From the IMG/VR virus record IMGVR_UViG_3300044821_000073, positions 1 to 46,268 of that record: a stretch of 46,268 nucleotides of DNA; one strand, written 5' to 3'. Of the stretch, positions 1 to 6,849 are shown piece after piece; position 1 is the first letter of the stretch; each line of letters opens with the position of its first letter. The notes below the pieces were generated by a model, which had not been told where the DNA came from, made no database searches, and saw only the letters and a program-made list of their open reading frames with translations. The stretch is from a virus. Position numbers and translations under genes: made by a program.

Positions 1-127
1 CGCGCTTTACGGAAAAACTTGGGTTTATATGGTAGGCAAGTACGATGGCACTTATAATTACCTGTATATGAATGGTACCCAGGTGGACAAGGTGGCTGCC
101 GCGGCAATGACCAACGGCAATTACCCC
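1..127. repeat. Terminal redundancy, left copy
   Basis: Identical to 46142-46268 over all 127 bases. The length equals a common maximum assembly k-mer, which is how assemblers usually report a circular contig. It marks a complete circular map and is not necessarily a physical terminal repeat. Confidence 0.95.
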
Positions 128-376
128 ACTACTTTTGGGGCGTACGCTACGGGGCCGAATTATTTTACGAATGGCAGGATTGACGAAGTCCGTATCTCTG
201 ATGTTTCCCGCAGCGCCGACTGGATTAAAACCGAATACAATAACCAATTTAGTCCCTCCACCTTTTATTCAGTAGGTACTGAAACGTCTTTGGGCGGAGC
301 CGCCTCACCCCCTCCCGCAGGCACAGTAAGACTACAAGGTAACGCTATTTTCCAGGGTAACGTAATAATTAAATAA
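1..376 (+). CDS. LamG-like adhesin/tail protein, C-terminal part (gene continues from the end of the window)
   Basis: This is the last part of the gene that begins at 44118; on the circular map the two pieces join in frame (codons begin at base 2 here) to give 799 residues. The visible part finishes a LamG/concanavalin-A-like jelly-roll fold: 'YMVGKYDGTYNYLYMNG' and 'GRIDEVRISDVSRSADWI' are the usual closing strands, followed by a proline-rich linker and a short beta tail ending in VIIK. LamG domains bind sugars or proteins, so host-surface binding is the likely role; that is inference. It is followed 6 bp later by the lysis genes. Confidence 0.85.
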   Translation, partial: ALYGKTWVYMVGKYDGTYNYLYMNGTQVDKVAAAAMTNGNYPTTFGAYATGPNYFTNGRIDEVRISDVSRSADWIKTEYNNQFSPSTFYSVGTETSLGGAASPPPAGTVRLQGNAIFQGNVIIK

Positions 377-382
377 ATAACT

Positions 383-682
383 ATGAATGAGCAGACAGAC
401 CACGATTTATTGATAAGGTTAGACCAGAAGATGTCTGACGTACAAAAGGCCATTTCTGAATTACATGACGGCACCCATTCAAAGATTACTGCCCTGGAAA
501 AAGACAAGGCCGACAGGGAAGACGTTGAGGCTTTGCAGGTGTTGATAAACGAGAACATTGAAATACGAGTAAGGAAGCTGGAAACATCCACTTCCAGTTA
601 CAAGATTACCCTTGCCCTTTACTCCCTTTTGGTTGCTGGTATGCTTGGACTTTTAATGTATCATATAACTCAAGTCAAATGA
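383..682 (+). CDS. XhlA-like coiled-coil membrane protein, lysis-associated
   Basis: A 99-residue protein with a charged helical N-terminal two thirds (residues 1-70, heptad-like, predicted coiled coil) and one C-terminal membrane segment (about 76-94, LALYSLLVAGMLGLLMYHI). This is the layout of the haemolysin XhlA family, small phage proteins that work with holins and sit beside the endolysin. Its stop overlaps the lysin start by 4 nt (ATGA), which indicates translational coupling. The family call rests on layout and context, not on a unique motif. Confidence 0.6.
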   Translation: MNEQTDHDLLIRLDQKMSDVQKAISELHDGTHSKITALEKDKADREDVEALQVLINENIEIRVRKLETSTSSYKITLALYSLLVAGMLGLLMYHITQVK

Positions 683-1698
683 ACCTCTACCCCACTCTCA
701 CAAAATTATATCCTGAAAATTCCTATGGGGGACAGTGTTTTGATTTTATGCACAAGCTGGTTCTTTTCCCACACATCGGAACTCTTTTGTCTACAAAAAA
801 GCAAGGTTTACAGATGTACGGAATACCCGTTGACAGACTGGATACGATTAAAGTGGGGGATGTGCTTTTAACCAATGAGAGCCTGGTTTTTGGCCACGGC
901 TGTATGGTTAATGCGATAATAGGGGACAAGTTACAGTTGACTGAATCAAACTACCACCTTGACCTAAAAGTCCACCATACGAGGCAAATTTGGGCGCATA
1001 GTCCAGTCATTTTAGGAGTTTTTAGAGGAAACTACCTGTTTGACCTGCCTGAACCGCAGTTTCCCATCCAACTAACAGTGACCCTTTTGATGAATCATCC
1101 TATCTGGCCATCACTATTACAACATATGGCTAATTTACAGAATTGGTTTTGGGTAGCCAGCGGGCAGCGTATACAACTGATAATTGACTACAAAACAACC
1201 AACTTAGCCGGCTGGGATATTGTTTACACGGGGCCCGTGCTTGGAGGAAACAACGTAGCCATAATTAAAGAGGACTGGTTTAACCAGAATCTTTTACCAC
1301 TTTCTGATGGCGCAAACTTTACTATTTTTAACATGCCGCGGTCTGCCTGGGCAGGGACTGTATTTGATAATCCAGGGCTAATGGAGCTTGGCTATTGCTA
1401 CGAAAAAATTAATATGGGCTTTCCTGTAAAGATAATGACTGTCTGCGACGAACACGATGACTACCCGCCATACTACCCAAACTTAGGGGCTTACGCGAAA
1501 GTCGCCGCGCACGAAATTGTTCACGGGCTTTATGGATTAGCGGTAGAAACCGAGAAGTTATGTAATGGACGTACTTACAAACTTCCACCAGGAAGCGACG
1601 CCTGCCATGACTGGTTCTATGGACAGAATGGTCACCCACTGGCACCTGAAAAAGTATTTGAAGATTTTAATTATGCGAAATTGGCTTCTAAAATTTGA
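679..1698 (+). CDS. Putative endolysin: CHAP-like peptidase plus HExxH metallopeptidase-like domain
   Basis: A 339-residue protein in the lysis cassette. The N-terminal domain (1-115) looks like a CHAP/NlpC-type cysteine peptidase: 'NSYGGQCFDF' puts Cys20 at a helix start after a GGQ turn, and 'FGHGCMV' supplies a His (73) at the expected distance. The C-terminal part (about 125-320) holds HEIVH (278-282), the zinc-binding HExxH motif of zincin peptidases, with His310 as a possible third ligand. The fold outside the motifs is not recognised. The likely role is to cut host peptidoglycan cross-links at lysis. It could instead be a virion-borne wall enzyme, but the holin-like neighbours argue for lysis. 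Confidence 0.65.
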   Translation: MNLYPTLTKLYPENSYGGQCFDFMHKLVLFPHIGTLLSTKKQGLQMYGIPVDRLDTIKVGDVLLTNESLVFGHGCMVNAIIGDKLQLTESNYHLDLKVHHTRQIWAHSPVILGVFRGNYLFDLPEPQFPIQLTVTLLMNHPIWPSLLQHMANLQNWFWVASGQRIQLIIDYKTTNLAGWDIVYTGPVLGGNNVAIIKEDWFNQNLLPLSDGANFTIFNMPRSAWAGTVFDNPGLMELGYCYEKINMGFPVKIMTVCDEHDDYPPYYPNLGAYAKVAAHEIVHGLYGLAVETEKLCNGRTYKLPPGSDACHDWFYGQNGHPLAPEKVFEDFNYAKLASKI

Positions 1699-1777
1699 TT
1701 ATTGGTTAATAATTATAACCTTAACCGCACTTTCGGTTGCTTATTGGTTTTATTGGGTTAAGGTTTTGGGGAGATAG
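1673..1777 (+). CDS. Small single-span membrane protein, holin candidate
   Basis: Reading from an ATG inside the end of the lysin gene gives 34 residues: a short basic N-terminus (MRNWLLK), then one hydrophobic span (about 10-28) and a basic tail VKVLGR. The overlap with the lysin and the small-membrane-protein context favour a lysis accessory role. It is short and could be fortuitous. Confidence 0.4.
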   Translation: MRNWLLKFDYWLIIITLTALSVAYWFYWVKVLGR

Positions 1778-1778
1778 C

Positions 1779-1937
1779 ATGATAAATATTGATATTTTCA
1801 GTCTAGGCAATGAATTTAAAAGTGACTGCGGGGAAATGTTTAAAGTTATTTCTAATTTTAGCGAAGGCAAGAAGATATTTATTGAGTTAGAAAAAGCGGA
1901 GCCAGTCGAGCCGCCTGAAGAATTAATAAAGGAATAA
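1779..1937 (+). CDS. Small acidic protein of unknown function
   Basis: 52 residues from the ATG at 1779, which has the purine-rich GGGGAGAT just upstream; in-frame codons before it lack a ribosome site. The protein starts MINIDIFSLG and ends in a Pro/Glu-rich tail (EPVEPPEELIKE). No domain is recognised. It is packed between holin-like genes, with only 1 bp to the next start. Confidence 0.5.
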   Translation: MINIDIFSLGNEFKSDCGEMFKVISNFSEGKKIFIELEKAEPVEPPEELIKE

Positions 1938-1938
1938 T

Positions 1939-2127
1939 ATGATTTCACTTCTAATTACCTTGCTGATTGTATGTGTAATTGCATACGTTGTGTACCTTAT
2001 CCTGAATATGCTGCCTCTACCCGCCCCCATTAAGACGATTGTATTGATTATCTTTGCCTTGATTGTAGTGATATACCTGCTTTCCTTGTTTGGACTGGTT
2101 CCCACAGGTTTAAAATTAACTAACTAA
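1939..2127 (+). CDS. Two-span membrane protein, Thivi_2564-like; holin candidate
   Basis: 62 residues with two hydrophobic helices (about 3-22 and 31-52) joined by a short turn, LNMLPLPAPIKT. The LPLPAPIK turn and the two-helix hairpin are typical of the small Thivi_2564-type membrane family found in phages and bacteria. In this cassette a holin role is likely but not shown. Confidence 0.6.
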   Translation: MISLLITLLIVCVIAYVVYLILNMLPLPAPIKTIVLIIFALIVVIYLLSLFGLVPTGLKLTN

Positions 2128-2128
2128 T

Positions 2129-2380
2129 ATGGTAAAGACTAAATTTGGCCAGATGTTAACTTCCCGGACTTTCTGGACAGTGATAGTGATGTTGGTGTTT
2201 AACTTACTTCCGCAACTGCCGCTTGACCAGGCAGTTAAAGATTTAGTAAACACAATACTGACGGTGTTGGTTGTATACTTCAAGCTAAACCCCACTCAAA
2301 TCAACGCCCCATCTGGAAGCACAATAACCCAGACAACACCAACTACTGTTACTGTCACCACTCCGCCCGTAGTCCAATAA
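2129..2380 (+). CDS. Holin-like membrane protein
   Basis: 83 residues: a basic N-terminus, one or two hydrophobic spans (about 13-30 and 38-52), then a Thr/Pro-rich tail. The pattern (SRTFWTVIVMLVFNLLP, then VKDLVNTILTVLVVYFK) resembles small phage holins. It lies 1 bp after the previous gene and ends the lysis operon. Confidence 0.6.
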   Translation: MVKTKFGQMLTSRTFWTVIVMLVFNLLPQLPLDQAVKDLVNTILTVLVVYFKLNPTQINAPSGSTITQTTPTTVTVTTPPVVQ

Positions 2381-2507
2381 GCTAAAACCCCCGCCGAGCG
2401 TTCCCCAATGCACGTCGGTGTGGCTTTAGACCAGATATACGGCCGGCAAAACTTGCGCATCTTAATCTCAAGTTACTTTGCCGGTCGGAATTTGTAAGGA
2501 GGAAACT

Positions 2508-2672
2508 TTGACTACAACAACGGCCGAGGCTCACCCCACGACGGTTTGCTACTGCTGTCTTTGCAGGCAGGACACCGTGCATATGCTTACTATCACGGAA
2601 GATGGATACGCACTGTCGGTGTGTATTCCCTGCCAGGTACGCGCCAATATGTACGAGCAAATCCGCGACTAG
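2508..2672 (+). CDS. Small zinc-ribbon-like protein (TTG start)
   Basis: 54 residues from a TTG with a strong ribosome site (AAGGAGG at 2496-2502, 5 nt spacing), which decides this start over an upstream TTG. Two cysteine knuckles, CYCCLC near the N-terminus and CIPC about 20 residues later, suggest a zinc ribbon. The specific function is unknown. Confidence 0.6.
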   Translation: MTTTTAEAHPTTVCYCCLCRQDTVHMLTITEDGYALSVCIPCQVRANMYEQIRD

Positions 2673-2680
2673 GAGGGCTT

Positions 2681-2881
2681 ATGCCTTTAACGGAAGACCT
2701 CAAAGTAGGTGACATGGTTTGTCACCGTAATTACGCCGTCAGGCTGACGGCTAAGGTCAACGACATCGGCGACAACGCCTACTGGTGGGTTGAAACGCTC
2801 TTTACTGACAAGCCGGAGGTTACCATGCTGGCTTTCCGCCATCATACTGCAATCTCTTCCCTCCACACCAAAGCCGCCTGA
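2681..2881 (+). CDS. Small protein of unknown function
   Basis: 66 residues from the ATG that follows AGGAGGG at 2671-2677; the longer in-frame reading upstream only shadows the zinc-ribbon gene. 'DLKVGDMVCHRNYAVRLTAKV' followed by beta-rich sequence suggests a small SH3-like barrel, but this is only an impression. It is followed by a terminator-like hairpin. Confidence 0.55.
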   Translation: MPLTEDLKVGDMVCHRNYAVRLTAKVNDIGDNAYWWVETLFTDKPEVTMLAFRHHTAISSLHTKAA

Positions 2882-2921
2882 CGCCCCGTAGTTTTAGCCC
2901 GCCTGTGCTGCCCTATGGTTC

Positions 2922-2955
2922 GCCAGCTTCCCCTTAAAGCTGGCATTTTCATCAG
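2922..2955 (+). terminator. Terminator-like hairpin after the small early genes
   Basis: GCCAGCTT (2922-2929) pairs perfectly with AAGCTGGC (2937-2944) across a 7-nt loop, followed by ATTTTC. The stem is good and the T-tract weak. Confidence 0.5.
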
Positions 2956-3011
2956 ATTGATGAAGTAGAGCCATTTACTTCATCAGATTGATGAAGTAGA
3001 GCCATTTACTT
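2950..3011. repeat. Tandem 31-bp repeat with palindromic core, operator candidate
   Basis: Two perfect 31-bp copies lie head to tail (2950-2980, 2981-3011). Each contains the palindrome TTCATCA-GAT-TGATGAA, so two identical dyads sit 31 bp, about three helical turns, apart on one face of the DNA. They lie about 50-110 bp upstream of the strong early promoter. A dimeric regulator binding site is the natural reading; the regulator is unknown. Confidence 0.65.
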
Positions 3012-3030
3012 TCTGTGCATAACTTGTGTA

Positions 3031-3056
3031 CCACTTTAAGGAAAGTGGCGGTTTTG
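3031..3056 (+). terminator. Hairpin with T-rich tail upstream of the early promoter
   Basis: CCACTTT (3031-3037) pairs with AAAGTGG (3042-3048) over a 4-nt AAGG loop, followed by CGGTTTTGTT. It probably stops transcription arriving from the lysis side before the early promoter. Confidence 0.55.
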
Positions 3057-3062
3057 TTATGG

Positions 3063-3091
3063 TTGACACGATTGTAACAGAGGTGTAATAT
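3063..3091 (+). promoter_or_regulatory. Strong sigma-70-type early promoter
   Basis: TTGACA (3063-3068), a 17-bp spacer, then TAATAT (3086-3091). The expected transcription start falls at about 3098, on the A of the HTH gene's ATG, so that mRNA would be leaderless. Confidence 0.8.
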
Positions 3092-3098
3092 AAATTAT

Positions 3099-3272
3099 AT
3101 GAATACTATCAACGAAAAAGAAGTCCAGAGAATTCTGGATACAGCCAATAGGACAATCAAAATAGTTAAAGCTATCCGGGAAGGCTTATCAGCCAATGAA
3201 ATAGTGCAAAAGATCGGGTGTAACCATTCGGTAGCTAAGTATTATATTGAGTTATTAACAAACAGTGATTAA
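3099..3272 (+). CDS. Small helix-turn-helix DNA-binding protein
   Basis: 57 residues with an HTH core at about 30-52: 'GLSANEIVQKIGCNHSVAKY' follows the pattern of Hin/Trp-repressor-like HTH segments (A-x-E-I-x-x-x-x-G-x-x-x-x-V-x-x-Y). It is the first gene after the strong promoter and the tandem dyads, so it may be an early regulator and may bind the dyads itself. There is no ribosome site; the ATG lies at the predicted transcription start. Confidence 0.6.
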   Translation: MNTINEKEVQRILDTANRTIKIVKAIREGLSANEIVQKIGCNHSVAKYYIELLTNSD

Positions 3273-3305
3273 ATAAGCCCATAAGGGCAGAAAGCAAATA
3301 AGCAT

Positions 3306-3677
3306 ATGGCAGAAGATGCATTAGACAGTTTCATCGACCAGAAGAAAGCGGACAGCCCGTTTCTCTCCCTGCTCGATGGAGAATCCGTGAAAGTAAAAAC
3401 ATTGAAGTCCCTAAAGATGGTGACTAAGATAGGTTTTAGCGGCGATGAAGTGCAGTGTTTAAGGTTAGTGTGTGTAGTAGAAACCGAATACGGTGACAAG
3501 GAAAAGAACTTTGATAACCAGTCGGCTAAGTTTGCCAAACAGTTAAAGGCTAACGGCATTGTTAAGGGTTCCAGTTTTACAATTACGCGTGAAGGTGAAG
3601 GGCCAAAGACAGTGTACTTAGTTACTGAAGCAGTAAATCCCACGACAGATCCGGCAGTACAGGCAGCAGGACTGTAA
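3306..3677 (+). CDS. Possible single-stranded-DNA-binding-like protein
   Basis: 123 residues with no clear signature. The central part (about 20-110) is mostly beta strand: 'SPFLSLLDGESVKVKTLKSLK', then 'VQCLRLVCVVETEYGDKEKNF' and 'GSSFTITREGEGPKTVYLVTE'. This resembles OB-fold proteins that sit beside phage nucleases. It is two genes upstream of a RecB-like nuclease, which fits a recombination/replication role. No Shine-Dalgarno site precedes the ATG. The functional call is inference. Confidence 0.4.
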   Translation: MAEDALDSFIDQKKADSPFLSLLDGESVKVKTLKSLKMVTKIGFSGDEVQCLRLVCVVETEYGDKEKNFDNQSAKFAKQLKANGIVKGSSFTITREGEGPKTVYLVTEAVNPTTDPAVQAAGL

Positions 3678-3683
3678 CAGAAC

Positions 3684-3704
3684 CGCCCGAGTGAGCCTCG
3701 GGCG
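3684..3704 (+). promoter_or_regulatory. GC-rich hairpin in intergenic leader
   Basis: CGCCCGAG (3684-3691) pairs perfectly with CTCGGGCG (3697-3704) over a 5-nt loop, just after a stop codon and without a T-tract. It may be a processing, stability or attenuation element. The remaining GC-rich leader to 3809 is unexplained. Confidence 0.5.
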
Positions 3705-3809
3705 TCTCCTACCCTCGAGGGATGCGGTAAGGCCAGGACGGCTGCTGGGCCTGAATCAACGTCAACCGATATCCTTCAGGGCAGGAGATGTAAACTTAAA
3801 GAAATTATT

Positions 3810-3920
3810 ATGACACAAAATCCATATTTACCTGATAACGATCAGGACGTTGATAACATTAAGTTCTACGACAAGGAAAGCGACTGGAAGCCGCCTGAGG
3901 AGGAAGAGGAAGATGATTAA
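3810..3920 (+). CDS. Tiny acidic protein
   Basis: 36 residues, strongly acidic (ends PPEEEEEDD), overlapping the nuclease start by 8 nt. The overlap suggests translational coupling to the downstream nuclease; the acidic composition recalls DNA-mimic or inhibitor proteins, but nothing specific is seen. Confidence 0.45.
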   Translation: MTQNPYLPDNDQDVDNIKFYDKESDWKPPEEEEEDD

Positions 3921-4635
3921 TTTTAAAACAGATTACAAGATAGAATTAGCTCCCACTCTTTCGCAGCACTGGTACGGTGTCCACGCTAATGGCAAATTCT
4001 TAGGATACTTTCCCAGCGTTACCACCATTCTTAATGCTTACCCCCAGAGCCAGCACTTAACCCGGTGGATCGCGGACCAAGGGTGGAACGAAAGTCAGCG
4101 AATAAAGAGCGAAGCAGGAGAGCGTGGCACTAATGTCCACCGGGCTATAGAGGTACTTTTAATGGAAGAGGCCCTACAACAACAAGCATATTCTTTAGAA
4201 GAATGGTGGAAAATCTCCACTTTCGTGGATTGGTTCCACGATACAAATCCTGAAATACTGGCGACTGAAATAGCGCTATTTAGTAAAAAATATAAGTTCG
4301 CCGGCCGGGTAGATTGCATAGCCAAAATTGACGGTAAAATCACGGTCATTGACTGGAAAACTTCCGGCAGTCTATATGAACATTACCCACTCCAGTTCGC
4401 GAGTTACGCTCAGGCCGTGGAAGAGAACACTGACCTAAAGGTAGAACAGACAGCCGTAGTGCAGATGGGTACTAAAAGTAAAAAGGGATATAAATTCGAA
4501 ACTTACCCCGACTGGCATGATCACCTAAAGGTATTCAAACATGTGCAGAAAACGTGGCAGTATGACTACTTCGATAGCCGTAAAAACCCTAAAGAACCCC
4601 CAGTGCTGATACTACCGGCAGAACTTAAACTTTAA
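3913..4635 (+). CDS. PD-(D/E)XK nuclease, RecB/Cas4-like recombination exonuclease
   Basis: 240 residues from the ATG at 3913, preceded by a purine-rich GAGGAAGAGGAAG. The catalytic series of the PD-(D/E)XK superfamily is visible in order: 'GTNVHRAIE' (His76), Glu119, 'GRVDCIAKI' (Asp134), 'VIDWKTS' (Asp147, Lys149) and 'QFASYAQAV' (Gln161, Tyr165). This is the RecB-like/PDDEXK_1 subtype used by phages as an end-resecting exonuclease. No four-cysteine Fe-S cluster is present, so it is not a full Cas4. It probably acts in replication-linked recombination with the preceding beta-rich protein. Confidence 0.8.
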   Translation: MINFKTDYKIELAPTLSQHWYGVHANGKFLGYFPSVTTILNAYPQSQHLTRWIADQGWNESQRIKSEAGERGTNVHRAIEVLLMEEALQQQAYSLEEWWKISTFVDWFHDTNPEILATEIALFSKKYKFAGRVDCIAKIDGKITVIDWKTSGSLYEHYPLQFASYAQAVEENTDLKVEQTAVVQMGTKSKKGYKFETYPDWHDHLKVFKHVQKTWQYDYFDSRKNPKEPPVLILPAELKL

Positions 4636-4642
4636 CCCACTT

Positions 4643-4709
4643 CCCCTACCCATAGCCTGACCTCGGAAACACAAGCACCACCATCCGGTCTGGCGGGCTA
4701 TGGGTGGGG
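4643..4709 (+). promoter_or_regulatory. Long-range hairpin at the start of the next gene
   Basis: CCCTACCCATAGCC (4644-4657) pairs with GGCTATGGGTGGGG (4696-4709) with one G-U pair, across a 38-nt loop. The 3' arm contains an in-frame ATG (4700) of the next gene, so folding would hide it and leave the ATG at 4724. Confidence 0.5.
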
Positions 4710-4723
4710 CAGTCACTAACCTA

Positions 4724-5590
4724 ATGGAAATAATCCAACCGCCAAAAGAAATATTCGACAAGCCTGACATAACTCCGGTGGACATGGTAGGCCGTACCAC
4801 CGTAGTATTTAAAGCCACACGCATAGAGTTCCCGGAAGAAGGCGGCATACTAATCCATTACGAAGGTTGCAAATACCCGAAGAAAGGCTGGCCGACGCAG
4901 GACGGAGTATGGGCAAATAATATGGTCAAACGCCAGACGCTGATGATGATTATGACCCTACGAAGTAGGGGAATATTTCTCCCAGCCATAGGCTTTGCAC
5001 TTACTCTATGGAAGTATAAGATACAGCTGATAGAGAACGCACTCCAGCAGTATATAAGGATGGCAGATATAATCTTACAACCTTACTACTTAAAGGATAA
5101 CCGTTACTGCGTGTTCTGCCGGGAACTGCGAGAATTAATTTCTAACTTCCTTATAGGCATAGGCATTAGTATACCGGTAACCGAAAATACCGGAAAAATC
5201 TTAGCTCACCTGCTGGAATATGACGAAGCCTATAAATACCCGCTACAAGACGCGTTGACGGATGTAAACTGGAACGGGGATTTAAGGAAAGAAGTTAAAG
5301 GTATTTTAAATCGGTTAATCCAGAGAAAAAATAATAGCCTTGATAAATTCTCCCAAACGATAAACTTATTAAGCCTGGCGCTCCTGCACCCGAAAGTCAA
5401 GAAAGCCTTTAAGACAGCCATAAGCCTTAGCGATACCGATAACCTGAAACTTCTGGAAGACGATTACTATCACTGTATGCTCCGCAGCGAATATAACTTC
5501 CGGGGGATAAGTTATCAACAACGCGTAGCAGACTGGATAACGATCCACAATGGTAAGCCACCATTACAATATAAGGTAGAGATTAATTAA
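4724..5590 (+). CDS. Conserved-looking protein of unknown function
   Basis: 288 residues from the ATG at 4724; an alternative in-frame ATG at 4700 lies inside the hairpin stem. Neither start has a good ribosome site. The N-terminal 70 residues are beta-rich with the phrase 'GGILIHYEGCKYPKKGWP'; the rest is helical with several Cys (YCVFCREL). No family is recognised. Its position between the recombination nuclease and the primase fragment suggests a role in DNA metabolism. Confidence 0.6.
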   Translation: MEIIQPPKEIFDKPDITPVDMVGRTTVVFKATRIEFPEEGGILIHYEGCKYPKKGWPTQDGVWANNMVKRQTLMMIMTLRSRGIFLPAIGFALTLWKYKIQLIENALQQYIRMADIILQPYYLKDNRYCVFCRELRELISNFLIGIGISIPVTENTGKILAHLLEYDEAYKYPLQDALTDVNWNGDLRKEVKGILNRLIQRKNNSLDKFSQTINLLSLALLHPKVKKAFKTAISLSDTDNLKLLEDDYYHCMLRSEYNFRGISYQQRVADWITIHNGKPPLQYKVEIN

Positions 5591-5599
5591 GGAGAGGTT

Positions 5600-5773
5600 A
5601 TGAGCAAATACACCCAACCCCATAAAGAAACAGAAGATGAGCGCCTAGAGAGATTTGCTAAGATGGCAAGGGATTGGGCAGCGGGTAAGTTAATCAGGAA
5701 CCTAGAATACAAACCTCACAAAAGGATAGTTACAGATGAAGAATTAGATAAATTACTTGAATTAAATAACTAA
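5600..5773 (+). CDS. Small charged protein of unknown function
   Basis: 57 residues, start fixed by AAGGAGAGG 9 bp after the previous stop. Highly charged and helical throughout (KETEDERLERFAKMARDW). No domain recognised. Confidence 0.6.
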   Translation: MSKYTQPHKETEDERLERFAKMARDWAAGKLIRNLEYKPHKRIVTDEELDKLLELNN

Positions 5774-5789
5774 TATCCGGCTAAGAATT

Positions 5790-5900
5790 ATGAACATCTT
5801 TTGTAAACTTTTTGGCCATAAAGATAAATGGTGGTGGATTAATCGCTATTATTCTTGTGGTATATGTAGAAGGTGTGGATATCAAAGATGCGTTAGATAA
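5790..5900 (+). CDS. Tiny cysteine-rich protein, DUF1660-like
   Basis: 36 residues beginning MNIFCKLFGHKDKWW with CGICRRCG later. The 'CKLFGHK' start and following Cys knuckle match the small prophage proteins of the DUF1660 type (zinc-binding, function unknown). It has only a weak ribosome site. Confidence 0.5.
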   Translation: MNIFCKLFGHKDKWWWINRYYSCGICRRCGYQRCVR

Positions 5901-5960
5901 AATAAAAATATTTAAGGATAGTTTAGATAATTAACTCCTCAAAGGGAGAAAAGGAAAAAT

Positions 5961-6140
5961 ATGGAAAAAATGGAAATAGAAAAAAGATTAAAGAAAGTTA
6001 CCATAGATAAAAACCGCGCCTATCAGAATATCTTAGAATGGCTTTATGCCAATGACTGTAAATATCCTGATAAACTCCAATGGAGAGAAAAACTGCTTGA
6101 AATGCTAAAATTTAACTTTGACCATTTAAAAAACAATTAA
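5961..6140 (+). CDS. Small helical protein of unknown function
   Basis: 59 residues, start preceded by AAAAGGAAAAAT. Lysine- and glutamate-rich helices, no domain recognised. Confidence 0.55.
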   Translation: MEKMEIEKRLKKVTIDKNRAYQNILEWLYANDCKYPDKLQWREKLLEMLKFNFDHLKNN

Positions 6141-6151
6141 CGTTCGTGACT

Positions 6152-6343
6152 ATGCAAACCCTAGATGAGTGCCTAAAAAGTTTCAGGGAAGAATACAAAA
6201 AGGCTTACGGTGAAATTCTACCCCAAGACTTATTAAAAGACGGTAATGTGTGGTTTGAGGATTTTATTAGCAGCACCTGGAACGCGGCAACGATGGCTGA
6301 AAGGGAACGGGTTACGAAGATAGTTAGAAGCACCTTCCCCTAG
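6152..6343 (+). CDS. Small protein of unknown function
   Basis: 63 residues from the ATG at 6152 (a GTG lies 6 nt upstream in frame). 'LDECLKSFREEYKKAYGEI' is helical, with a tryptophan-rich middle. No clear ribosome site; function unknown. Confidence 0.5.
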   Translation: MQTLDECLKSFREEYKKAYGEILPQDLLKDGNVWFEDFISSTWNAATMAERERVTKIVRSTFP

Positions 6344-6373
6344 TAAGGTTCGTGGGAATTAACAAATAGGAAT

Positions 6374-6535
6374 ATGATTGATATACCAGAACCAAAAAAT
6401 ACTATGGGGGACGACGAAACAGTTATCCAGTTGTTAAAGATATTTTTAGGAACGGTATTTGGTATGATTATATGCGTTATACTTTGGCACATTAACCATA
6501 ATTTAACCACGATAATTAATATACTAAACAAATGA
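6374..6535 (+). CDS. Small single-span membrane protein
   Basis: 53 residues: acidic N-terminus, one hydrophobic helix (about 20-40, LKIFLGTVFGMIICVILWHI). Its TGA stop overlaps the next start by 4 nt. Function unknown. Confidence 0.55.
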   Translation: MIDIPEPKNTMGDDETVIQLLKIFLGTVFGMIICVILWHINHNLTTIINILNK

Positions 6536-6849
6536 AACCACAACAAGAAGAACATCTTGATTACATCTTAGCCAAAGCCACCCTGCTCATTGACGCCAAA
6601 TACCGTAAAGGGCAAGCCGAGAAAGGAGAAAATGACAATCTGGCGGATAAATCACCGGAAATTTTAATAGACGAAGCCATAGATGAAGCGGTGGACCAGA
6701 TGGTCTACCTACTGACAGCCAGGAAGAAGCTTAAAGATTTTCTCAAAAAATATGACTTACACGGACCAACAAATAGCGGACATGATGGAGTGGCCGGACA
6801 ACCCGGGCCGGCCGAAATATTGCCCGTGGGAGATATTCAAGCCGAGTAA
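6532..6849 (+). CDS. Small helical protein, possibly all-alpha NTP-pyrophosphatase-like
   Basis: 105 residues. Residues 20-70 ('YRKGQAEKGENDN', then 'ILIDEAIDEAVDQMVYLLTA') have the acidic helix pattern seen in MazG/dUTPase-type all-alpha nucleotide pyrophosphatases and small phage relatives, which would clean the dNTP pool. The full ExxE...ExxD set is not clear, so this is tentative. Its end overlaps the primase-fragment gene by 98 nt. Confidence 0.4.
   Translation: MKPQQEEHLDYILAKATLLIDAKYRKGQAEKGENDNLADKSPEILIDEAIDEAVDQMVYLLTARKKLKDFLKKYDLHGPTNSGHDGVAGQPGPAEILPVGDIQAE

Noticed and set aside
1-127. A physical direct terminal repeat of the virion DNA
   Set aside because: The length matches a usual assembly k-mer and lies mid-gene; circular assembly overlap is the simpler explanation.
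2950-3011. A CRISPR array
   Set aside because: Only two adjacent copies with no spacer between them.
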